From contig NZ_JNIA01000024.1 in the NCBI RefSeq assembly GCF_000701265.1, positions 1-64,000 of the forward strand: a stretch of 64,000 nt of DNA, written 5' to 3'. This stretch comes from Legionella wadsworthii DSM 21896 = ATCC 33877 (GTDB taxonomy: Bacteria > Pseudomonadota > Gammaproteobacteria > Legionellales > Legionellaceae). A model generated the notes under the pieces. The model did no database searches. It saw only the letters and a program-made list of their open reading frames with translations, and had not been told where the DNA came from. The position numbers and the translations under genes were made by a program. Below are positions 56,322-64,000 of the stretch, in pieces. The stretch's first letter is position 1. The number at the start of each line of letters is the position of its first letter.

Positions 56322-56975
56322 TTAAATGGTTGCCAGTTGTTTACGCATCGCATCAATTGTGTCCTTATAATTCATACTGTTAAACACGGCAGCCCCTGCC
56401 ACGAATTGGTTTGCTCCTGCATGGGCTAAAGTGGCTATATTGTCTATGTTTACTCCCCCATCGACACAAATATCCACTTGAGGATACAGTTTCCGGATTT
56501 GCGGTATTTTATCAATGATTTCAGTAATCATCTTCTGACCGCCAAAACCGGGGTTTACGGTCATCACCAGAATAAAATCAAGTTTGTGGGCACACCAGGT
56601 TAATACCTCAATGGGCGTTGCTGGATTTAAAACCAGGCCAGCCTCACATCCTAAATCCTTTATCAGTTTTAAACTGCGATCGACATGAATGGTGGCGTCG
56701 GGATGAATACTGATGCGTTTGGCACCTTTGCTTGCGAAAGCTTCAATGAGGGTATCAACAGGTTCAACCATGAGGTGAACATCGATAGGAAGTTTGGGAA
56801 AACGCTTGATGAGGGCCTCACAAAAAGCAGGTCCAAAAGTTAAATTCGGTACATAATGATTATCCATGACATCGAAATGAATAAAATCTGCGCCAGCTTG
56901 CATGACGGACTCTACTTCATCACCCAAGCAAGTGAGATCCGCGGATAAAATTGAAGGTAAGATTTGAAAAGTCAT
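56322..56975 (-). CDS. rpe: Ribulose-phosphate 3-epimerase
   Basis: About 217 residues from ATG 56975 (MTFQILPSILSADL); an upstream in-frame ATG at 57047 adds 24 unrelated residues. Active-site motifs HFDVMDNHYVPNLTFG, DVHLMVEP, MTVNPGFGGQKM and CVDGGVNIDN are intact. It interconverts ribulose 5-phosphate and xylulose 5-phosphate in the pentose phosphate route. Confidence 0.95.
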   Translation of the reverse strand: MTFQILPSILSADLTCLGDEVESVMQAGADFIHFDVMDNHYVPNLTFGPAFCEALIKRFPKLPIDVHLMVEPVDTLIEAFASKGAKRISIHPDATIHVDRSLKLIKDLGCEAGLVLNPATPIEVLTWCAHKLDFILVMTVNPGFGGQKMITEIIDKIPQIRKLYPQVDICVDGGVNIDNIATLAHAGANQFVAGAAVFNSMNYKDTIDAMRKQLATI

Positions 56976-57146
56976 AGATTCATTCAAAATGGGATAATTG
57001 AATATATGATATTCTGTCTTGGGAAAACATTCTAGAATGTAAATCAAGGTTTATTCGAGACATTGTTTTGTCAAAACCGTAAAAACCTTCTTTCCAATTA
57101 TATTTGAGTTTACAATTCAATGTATCCATACCTCTTTTTCAACTGC

Positions 57147-59474
57147 TTAGTCGAGGGGACGCAGCATAACCGATTTGTTTTTTCTTTCCAGAAAAGGCCA
57201 CAGGGTTGGATAAAATGGTCGCAATTTTAAAATAAAATCATAGGCCATAATTAGTGCCCCCAAGGCAAAGACGACATCTCCTGGTGTTCGCAGCCATTGC
57301 CACAATAATGTTGTATTATAAAAGTCCAGGCTTCTTGAGTGCGCAAAGCCATGTCGATATACATCCATTAACTGGGCCCATCCAATTGGGAAGAAATTTA
57401 GCAGTATCCACAAAATTAAGCCCAGGTTGTAAAGCCAAAAAGCCCAAACCCCCAATGTCTCATTCCAGAGTAGTTTATCGCCAGTAGCAAATCTCAAACA
57501 AAAATAGACAAGGCCTATTGCGAGCAAACCAAAAGCACCAAATAAAGCAGTATGGGCATGGTTTAAACTTAAGAAAGTTCCATGTTCATAATAATTAATC
57601 AAAGGTGCATTTAAGGTGCCTCCGCCAAATACACCGGCACCAATAAAATTCCAGAAGGCAGCTCCTAAAATATAAAGATAAATCAAATTATAGGTAAACG
57701 CTTTTTGTTTTTTTATTAAATTCAGTTCTTCAATAGAACTCATGATTAACAAGCTTAGAGGTAAAACTTCAATAAAAGAAAACATGGTTCCTAAAGGAAC
57801 CCACATATCCGGTGTCCCAGTCCAATACCAGTGGTGCCCTGTGCCTATTACTCCCCCAAGAAAAATGAGGATGACTTCGAAATAAACGGTTCTTTCAACC
57901 AATCGTCTTGAAGCCAAACCAACTCCCATTAAAAGATATGCGGTAGCGCATACCGTAAAAAACTCAAATGATTGCTCTACCCATAAATGGACAACCCACC
58001 ATCGCCAAAAATCAGTAATTGTGAAGGATTTTTCAATTCCTGTAAGCGGAATCATTCCAAAGCAATATAAAATGGCGATATTTATTGTGCTTGCCCAGAA
58101 CAGGTTTTCCAAACGGATGCGTCCTGTCCAGAATTCAACGGTGGCAGTTTTTATTTGTTTCCAAGTAGGCCACATCCCGCGAAAGACAATAAAACACCAC
58201 AAAAACAAGCCGATACAAAATCCAATCTGCCAAAATCGTCCTAACTGCAGATAAGACAAACCCTGATTGCCCAACCAAAACCAAGATTTATCAATATACC
58301 CCATAATGCCTAAATAATTTCCAATAAGGGCGCCCGCGACAATAAAAAGTGTGACCCAGAAAAGGATATCCACTAAAAGACCCTGTCCTTTGCTTTCTTG
58401 GCCGCTAATAATGGGCGCTAAAAATATTGCAGTACTAATCCAGGCCACCCCTATCCAAACAATTGGTGTTTGGATGTGCACATCCCGCAAAAAATTAAAT
58501 GGCAATACGGCGGAAATATTGATTCCGTAAAATGCTTCACGTTCCGCATAAGAATGGGCAAGAAGCGCGCCAACACCTATTTGAATCAACAAAACCAAAG
58601 AAACGAAAATGAAATATTTTCCAACTTTCCTCTGGCTCGAAGTTAAGGGTTTAAAAGTTAACAGGAATGGAGTTTTAATCCCAATGTCCGGCTCGCTTAA
58701 ATAACGATGATAGATATAAAGTACGACTCCAAACCCAAAAAAAACAAAACAATAGGAAACCCATGTCCAGTAAAATGTGGCGTCTGTAGGTACGTTTCCA
58801 ACTTCGGGTTGGTAAGGCCAGTTGTTGGTGTACGAAAATGTTTTCCCTGGTCTATTCGCGACTGTAGTTAAAGAAGAATAAAGGAGAAAGTTTGCGGTTT
58901 GCAGCGCAGTTTGAGGATTAAGACTATAAGCTTGAGTCCATCCCGAAACAAAATCATGTTTCAGGAGGGAATCAGCAATCTGTGATTGCAATTGGCGAAT
59001 CGCAGTACTTAAAGCTTCGGGAAAAATGACAACCGGTTGAGATAAATCTATCGATTTGAGTAACCTTTGCATTTCCATTCGAATTTCATATCGATTTCCT
59101 TCAGATAAGATATTAAATGGTTGTGAGAATTTTTTTAAAGCCAATTCTTTTTCTACAATCTGGCCAAGAAGGACCAGGTATTTGGCTGTGTAATCTTCGC
59201 CAAAATAGGACCCCATACCATACAGGCTTCCATAATCCATGAGATCGGCTTTTTGAAACCCCATCTTTCCAGCGATAATATCGGCATCGCTCATTAAAAT
59301 TTGTCCATCTGCGGCGACAAACTTTTGAGGAAGAGGTGGCGCAAGTTGATACGTTTTGAAGGTACCCCAAATCAGAATAGCAAAAGAAAGGACAGCTGTG
59401 AGTAACAATACCCATTTTAAAACGTTAGAAACAGAATCTTGCTCAGCGGAACTCCTTTCCATTACATTAGTCAT
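57147..59474 (-). CDS. norB: Quinol-dependent nitric oxide reductase (qNor)
   Basis: A 775-residue membrane haem-copper oxidase-family protein. The N-terminal extension with its own soluble domain, in place of the separate cytochrome c subunit NorC, marks the single-subunit quinol type. Conserved elements in the C-terminal part include WVVHLWVEQSFEFFTVCATAYLL and GTGHHWYWTGTPDMWVPLG, holding haem and FeB histidines. It reduces NO to N2O and probably protects against host nitric oxide. No other denitrification gene is nearby. Confidence 0.94.
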   Translation of the reverse strand: MTNVMERSSAEQDSVSNVLKWVLLLTAVLSFAILIWGTFKTYQLAPPLPQKFVAADGQILMSDADIIAGKMGFQKADLMDYGSLYGMGSYFGEDYTAKYLVLLGQIVEKELALKKFSQPFNILSEGNRYEIRMEMQRLLKSIDLSQPVVIFPEALSTAIRQLQSQIADSLLKHDFVSGWTQAYSLNPQTALQTANFLLYSSLTTVANRPGKTFSYTNNWPYQPEVGNVPTDATFYWTWVSYCFVFFGFGVVLYIYHRYLSEPDIGIKTPFLLTFKPLTSSQRKVGKYFIFVSLVLLIQIGVGALLAHSYAEREAFYGINISAVLPFNFLRDVHIQTPIVWIGVAWISTAIFLAPIISGQESKGQGLLVDILFWVTLFIVAGALIGNYLGIMGYIDKSWFWLGNQGLSYLQLGRFWQIGFCIGLFLWCFIVFRGMWPTWKQIKTATVEFWTGRIRLENLFWASTINIAILYCFGMIPLTGIEKSFTITDFWRWWVVHLWVEQSFEFFTVCATAYLLMGVGLASRRLVERTVYFEVILIFLGGVIGTGHHWYWTGTPDMWVPLGTMFSFIEVLPLSLLIMSSIEELNLIKKQKAFTYNLIYLYILGAAFWNFIGAGVFGGGTLNAPLINYYEHGTFLSLNHAHTALFGAFGLLAIGLVYFCLRFATGDKLLWNETLGVWAFWLYNLGLILWILLNFFPIGWAQLMDVYRHGFAHSRSLDFYNTTLLWQWLRTPGDVVFALGALIMAYDFILKLRPFYPTLWPFLERKNKSVMLRPLD

Positions 59475-59773
59475 TTCATCCCTTGATACTTAATTGAAAA
59501 AAGTTGAACCCTGAGATTTTAGAGTACTTGACGCACACATTCAACGAAAAAAAGAGTATGTGGAGGGTAGTACATTGCAAATATTTTCGCGAGGAATGAC
59601 AAAAAGACGAGCGCACCATAACCGCTTGTTTTAATAGCGAGGATATCTAGTATCTTGAAAATTTGTACAAAATATGAGACAATATGATCCTATTTTTTCT
59701 TGTACTTTCTTTAAATTAACTAGGGTTAAATAGAATTTATACCAGACCTAATCATGCTTTTAGGGAGATTATT

Positions 59774-60040
59774 ATGAGTCAGAACTGGCCTACCAGAGAC
59801 AAAGATTTGCAAGCTGCCCGGGTGATTATGGAAGAATATGCGAATGAACGTGAAAGTGATACTTTAGGTCTTTTTGAAATAGTTGTCGACCAAGCTGAAA
59901 AAAAGATGAGTTTCCGTTTATCTGAATGGGTTGTGATTTTAGCAAAACATTTTAATTCAATGTATGGTGTGAATCAGGGCGATTTTATCACACGGCAAGT
60001 GATTACCCGTTGTCTGACCCAAGGGCAAACCTTACATTAA
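59774..60040 (+). CDS. Small conserved-looking protein of unknown function
   Basis: An 88-residue acidic protein starting with an ATG 9 bases after AGGGAG. No signal peptide or membrane helix; charged helices are predicted by eye (LQAARVIMEEYANERESD, SFRLSEWVVILAKHFNSMYG). No family recognised. It is alone between norB and an amino-acid-binding protein gene. Confidence 0.55.
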   Translation: MSQNWPTRDKDLQAARVIMEEYANERESDTLGLFEIVVDQAEKKMSFRLSEWVVILAKHFNSMYGVNQGDFITRQVITRCLTQGQTLH

Positions 60041-60115
60041 TTCTTGTTCAATCAATGGAAGAAGACAACGTCTTCCCATTTTTTGAAATCTCTTTTTCGC
60101 TTGATTTTTTATCAA

Positions 60116-60853
60116 TTAAAATTCAAGCAAATACTTATTATAATTCTGTTTGTAACTTTCGGAATTTTGAAATTGAACTAATGCATCATTGATACGGGCT
60201 AACAATTGGGGATCATCCGGATTGACAATGATCCCATAGCCATTGCCATACATATAAGGTGGGCCTATGAGCCTAAATGATTCTGATGAATTGGATGCCC
60301 AATAAATAGCAGTTGCATTATCTAGAAGAATAATATCGACATCTCCTCTGCTTAATGCTGAAAGCTGCTCTTCAATACCTTTATATTCTTTAATATTGGG
60401 ATTTTTTACCCCCATTTGTTTTAGCTGCTCAAAAAACACCGTGCCTGTTTCCAAACCAATTTTTTTTGAATTTAATAAATCCAGACTAAAAGCTTCTTGG
60501 GCAATGGATTTGCTTTCTAAAAATCTTGAATAACTCAGTAGATAGGGAAGGCTAAAATTTACCAGCTTCGCGCGCTCACTGGTTATAGTAATCGAGCTGA
60601 CTGCAACATCAATTTTTTTGTTAATCACTGCGTCAATTAATTGCTCAAAACGCATGACATGAAATGAACAAGTCCTGTTCATAATTCTGCATAAGCTATT
60701 CATCATGTCTACATCAAAGCCATACGCTTGATGGTGAGCGCCTTGCATGACAAAAGGAGGATCAAAGCTTTCAATTCCCACATTTAAAGGTTCACCTTCG
60801 GCAAAAAGTGAAGAAGTAAAACATGTCAATGCAATGAGAATTAAGCGGATCAT
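60116..60853 (-). CDS. Amino acid-type periplasmic solute-binding protein (family 3)
   Basis: A 245-residue protein with signal peptide (LILIALTCFTSSLFAEG) and the family 3 layout. GFDVDMMNSLCRIMNRTC is the first lobe motif. MRFEQLIDAVINKKIDVAVSSITIT lies in the hinge and second-lobe region, and LSALSRGDVDIILLDN comes near the end. It is likely to bind a polar or basic amino acid. No permease or ATPase genes accompany it. Confidence 0.88.
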   Translation of the reverse strand: MIRLILIALTCFTSSLFAEGEPLNVGIESFDPPFVMQGAHHQAYGFDVDMMNSLCRIMNRTCSFHVMRFEQLIDAVINKKIDVAVSSITITSERAKLVNFSLPYLLSYSRFLESKSIAQEAFSLDLLNSKKIGLETGTVFFEQLKQMGVKNPNIKEYKGIEEQLSALSRGDVDIILLDNATAIYWASNSSESFRLIGPPYMYGNGYGIIVNPDDPQLLARINDALVQFQNSESYKQNYNKYLLEF

Positions 60854-60936
60854 ATCAAATTTATGGAATTGTTATTGATTTTTATAGATTATATTATAAC
60901 GAGAGTTTATATTTGGGAATGAAAAATTAAAAATAT

Positions 60937-63672
60937 ATGGCAATGGATATCCCTGAGATACTTCAATCGAAAGCATGGTTCATTGAAAAACATCTCTCTG
61001 ACTTACATCCTCCTTTACGGGATCATGTCACCAAATTATTACTGATAAGCGATTTTGCCTGCAGGCAAATTCAATTATTAAAACCATTAATGACTGACGA
61101 ATCCTGTTTTTTTTTGCCTTCAAGGGATTATTATTTTTGCGCTCTCGCAAAATTGTCACTCCAAATGACACAATCCACTTATTTACGTTCGTTACGTCAA
61201 TTCCGAAATACTCATTTTTTACAATTACTTCTTTTGGAAATCTCAGGAAAAGCAACTACAGAACAAATCATGCAGGCATGGTCTGATTGTGCTGATGCCA
61301 TTATTTTGCATGCGCTGGATTATTGCAAACAATCCTTGTCTTTAAAATATGGAATACCACGTGATGAATTGGGCAATGAAGTCGTTCTGTATACATTGGC
61401 AATGGGTAAACTTGGAGGTAGGGAACTTAATTATTCTTCTGATGTTGATCTTATTTTTGCATACACTGAATCCGGGAAAACTGATGGTGAAGAGCGCATT
61501 GAAAGCCAACATTATTTTAGTAGGCTGGTACAACAATTTGTACAGATCCTTCAAAATGTGACTCCAGATGGGTTTGTTTTTCGAGTTGATTTAAGATTAC
61601 GTCCTAATGGAGACAGTGGGCCATTGGTTTCCAGTTTGGCTTCCATGGAAACATATTACCAAGAACAAGGCAGGGATTGGGAACGTTATGCGATGGTGAA
61701 AGCAAGGGTTATTACAGAGAAAATAGTCGATGTTCCTTTATGGTTTGAGCGCCTCATTGTCCCTTTTGTTTACCGGCGTTATGTGGATTTCAGTGTCATT
61801 GAGTCTTTGCGAAGTATGAAAGCCATGATAGAGCGGGAAGTCCAACTAAATCCCAGATTGGATGATATTAAACGTGGAAAGGGTGGAATCAGGGAAGTAG
61901 AATTTGTAATCCAGAATTTTCAATTAATTCGCGGTGGACGTTTGCCTCCATTAAAGCAACAAAATGCGTTGTCAGCCCTTGCTGTTTTAAAAAAAGAAAA
62001 ACTATTATCTCACACAGATGCTTTAAAACAGGCTTATTTGTTTTTACGGAAACTCGAAAACAACTTACAAAGTTTAAATGATCAACAAACCCATTCTTTG
62101 CCAAAGGATCCGGTAAAGCAGCAACAAATTACTTTAGCCATGGGATTTTTCTCCTGGGATGATTTAATTAATAAACTTCATAAATACCAACGGATTATCA
62201 GTTATGCATTCCATTCCGTACTGGGGCAAGTTAAAGACTATGAAGATGAGAAAAGATTATTAGCCAATCAATTAAATAGTCTTTGGCAGGGACATGTAGA
62301 AACAACTATGGCCACTAATTTATTGGCAAGCCTAGGTTTTAAAAATGCACCTCATTGTTATCAAATGATTCATTCTTTCAGACACAGTCCCCGTTGCCGG
62401 CGATTAACGCAAAGCGCAAGAATGAGATTAGACAGATTTATGGTGATGTTGCTTGCTGAACTAACCCAAGTCCAGGAAATTGATGAAGTGTTATTGCAAG
62501 TAATCCATTTACTCGAAAATATCGTGGGCCGCAGCGCATACCTTGCTTTACTCACTGAAAATCCGCAGGTTTTAACAGAAATACTTTTTTGGTTCGCTCA
62601 AAGTCCATTTATTACTTCTTTGCTGGTCAATCAACCCTTTTTATTGGAGGTATTATTGGATCAAGGGCAGGAATGGCGGCCTCAATCATTACATCAGTTA
62701 CAAAGCCAACTTGCTCAAAAATTAACGCATCATCAGGATGTGGAGGCAAAAGAGGAAATTTTGCGACAATTTAAATTAAGTAACTGGTTAATGGCTGCAC
62801 GCGCAGAACTATATGGGTTTTGTAATGCGGTACGCATCGGGCAATTTCTTTCAGATGTGGCACAAGTCATTGTGAACCAGGTTCTTGCAATTGCCAGCGA
62901 ACAATTGTGTTTGCGTTATCCCGAGATGGAATTTATAAAATCTCAGTTTGCCATAATTGCTTACGGTAAATTGGGTAGCCGGGAAATGAATTATGCTTCA
63001 GATTTGGATTTGGTTTTTTTACATTCTGCAAAAATCTCTGAGGAATCATTAATTACTCGTTTGACCCAGAAGATATTGCATATGTTAACCACGCGATCCC
63101 AGTCAGGAGTACTTTACACAGTGGATACGAGGCTTAGGCCATCGGGCGCTGCAGGTTTGTTGGTGAGCCATGTGGATGCATTTGTTGAGTACCAAAAAAA
63201 CCAGGCATGGACATGGGAGCATCAAGCTTTACTTAAAGCACGCGTTTTGTCAGGAAATCCAAGGATTCGCCATACTTTTTTACAGCTGAAAAAAACGATT
63301 TTATCGCAGACTCGAGATAAAGCGACTTTACTTCAGGACGTATTGACGATGCGTTCCAAAATGGAGCAGCATCAAGATCGTGATTCTATTGCTGGCGGAT
63401 TACTGGATTTGGAGTTTTTGGTACAGTTTTTCATGCTTCGTTTGGGGGATCCAGCCCTCGCTCGTTATACGAACACATTAAGTCAATTGCACCATTTATT
63501 TTTAATCGGGTTATTCCATAAGAAACATTATATTTTTTTAAAGAAAGCATACAAAAAACATCACCAATTATTACATCAAAATTTATTACGACCAGGTATC
63601 GTTGCGAGCCAAAGCATGCAGGATGAAATTTTGTCTTTGTGTCAACGACTTTATAATCAAGAACTTCCATAA
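60937..63672 (+). CDS. glnE: Bifunctional glutamine synthetase adenylyltransferase/deadenylase
   Basis: A 911-residue GlnE. Two nucleotidyltransferase domains are visible: AMGKLGGRELNYSSDVDLIF in the N-terminal half (deadenylylation) and AYGKLGSREMNYASDLDLVF in the C-terminal half (adenylylation). Each is followed by a helical domain. It adds or removes AMP on glutamine synthetase in response to PII. Length is close to the E. coli protein (946). It stands alone. Confidence 0.95.
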   Translation: MAMDIPEILQSKAWFIEKHLSDLHPPLRDHVTKLLLISDFACRQIQLLKPLMTDESCFFLPSRDYYFCALAKLSLQMTQSTYLRSLRQFRNTHFLQLLLLEISGKATTEQIMQAWSDCADAIILHALDYCKQSLSLKYGIPRDELGNEVVLYTLAMGKLGGRELNYSSDVDLIFAYTESGKTDGEERIESQHYFSRLVQQFVQILQNVTPDGFVFRVDLRLRPNGDSGPLVSSLASMETYYQEQGRDWERYAMVKARVITEKIVDVPLWFERLIVPFVYRRYVDFSVIESLRSMKAMIEREVQLNPRLDDIKRGKGGIREVEFVIQNFQLIRGGRLPPLKQQNALSALAVLKKEKLLSHTDALKQAYLFLRKLENNLQSLNDQQTHSLPKDPVKQQQITLAMGFFSWDDLINKLHKYQRIISYAFHSVLGQVKDYEDEKRLLANQLNSLWQGHVETTMATNLLASLGFKNAPHCYQMIHSFRHSPRCRRLTQSARMRLDRFMVMLLAELTQVQEIDEVLLQVIHLLENIVGRSAYLALLTENPQVLTEILFWFAQSPFITSLLVNQPFLLEVLLDQGQEWRPQSLHQLQSQLAQKLTHHQDVEAKEEILRQFKLSNWLMAARAELYGFCNAVRIGQFLSDVAQVIVNQVLAIASEQLCLRYPEMEFIKSQFAIIAYGKLGSREMNYASDLDLVFLHSAKISEESLITRLTQKILHMLTTRSQSGVLYTVDTRLRPSGAAGLLVSHVDAFVEYQKNQAWTWEHQALLKARVLSGNPRIRHTFLQLKKTILSQTRDKATLLQDVLTMRSKMEQHQDRDSIAGGLLDLEFLVQFFMLRLGDPALARYTNTLSQLHHLFLIGLFHKKHYIFLKKAYKKHHQLLHQNLLRPGIVASQSMQDEILSLCQRLYNQELP

Positions 63673-63764
63673 TATGGATAATCGATAATTTCTTCGTTAT
63701 TAAATTGGTTTTTTGATTTAGATATATACTAAGAAGACGTAATCTGAAATCAAGGATGGCGTTT

Positions 63765-64000
63765 ATGATGATCAGAAGAGGAATCTGGGTCTTATTACTC
63801 GTTATCCACTGCCATGCTTCTGCACAAGGGGTGACCGAGGTCGTTCTCCCAATAAAACAGATAGACTATGGTCCGGGTAAAATTCCATCAAGTGAAGCAA
63901 AAAAGCATGAAAATGAAGCTGTTGTTGCTTGTGGGCGGGCGAGTAAAACAATAAATAGCCTGAACGGGATCAATATTGGGCAGTCTGGGCTCGATGGTAT
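63765..64000 (+). CDS. Partial gene for a secreted protein (5' end)
   Basis: The frame is open from ATG 63765 to the window edge; ATG at 63756 and 63768 are also in frame, and AAGGA precedes them. The visible 78 residues begin with a signal peptide (IWVLLLVIHCHASA). The mature part starts QGVTEVVLPI and includes one Cys (VVACGRAS). No family recognised; the C-terminal part is outside the window. Confidence 0.65.
   Translation, partial: MMIRRGIWVLLLVIHCHASAQGVTEVVLPIKQIDYGPGKIPSSEAKKHENEAVVACGRASKTINSLNGINIGQSGLDG

Overview
The window looks like chromosome of a Legionella species or close relative, read from protein content alone. It is AT-rich. It carries the 4-hydroxyphenylpyruvate dioxygenase (legiolysin) and tyrosine-degradation cluster, a remnant of a Legionella-type outer-membrane beta-barrel protein, a quinol-type nitric oxide reductase, and several eukaryotic-like proteins typical of Dot/Icm effectors (three ankyrin proteins, a putative lipid-kinase-like protein, a putative ADP-ribosyltransferase). 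From memory and unchecked, L. pneumophila has legA5/ankK, ceg28 and ankH/legA3 at nearby loci in the same order as the matching genes here.

Layout. 1-7.1 kb: housekeeping genes comF, bioC, phr, ispA-xseB, radA and a PilT/PilU-type ATPase. 7.2-12.9 kb: two large effector-like genes, a LegA5-like ankyrin/kinase protein and a 1193-residue protein of unknown function with PmrA-like direct repeats upstream. 12.9-20.2 kb: murI, then the minus-strand series yibN-like/grxC/secB/gpsA (same order as E. coli), an Smr-domain gene, and prmB-aroC-asd. 20.4-22.6 kb: a diverged Smr-domain paralogue one base-overlapped with an AnkH/LegA3-like gene. 22.8-29.5 kb: a small membrane protein, alcohol dehydrogenase, divergent rne and rluC, a HAD phosphatase and pgsA. 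29.5-29.8 kb: tRNA-Gly, tRNA-Cys and tRNA-Leu in the E. coli order pgsA-glyW-cysT-leuZ. 29.8-39.3 kb: a short DMT permease, an ankyrin protein, the outer-membrane protein pseudogene, a one-permease Lol system, a hypothetical protein, asnS, a secreted protein and a putative ADP-ribosyltransferase.

39.5-48.2 kb: a CheB-like methylesterase without a receiver domain; an aromatic amino acid catabolic set on the minus strand (amino acid dehydrogenase, O-methyltransferase, hpd, fumarylacetoacetase, maleylacetoacetate isomerase); a periplasmic protein; and a ugpQ-ugpB pair. 48.3-53.9 kb: a 988-residue SF2 helicase-like protein with a coiled-coil tail and two tandem helical paralogues of unknown function, all effector-like in style. 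54.0-64.0 kb: a small lipoprotein, slt, rpe, a quinol nitric oxide reductase, a small hypothetical, an amino-acid-binding protein, glnE, and the 5' end of a secreted protein gene that runs off the window.

The best leads for undescribed biology are the Smr-derived protein coupled to the AnkH-like protein (whose second half shows an H-D-Q-C arrangement like clan CE cysteine proteases), the R-S-E-type putative ADP-ribosyltransferase at 38.2-39.3 kb, the helicase/coiled-coil protein next to the tandem paralogue pair, and the 1193-residue protein. No CRISPR array, insertion sequence, rRNA or integrated phage was seen.
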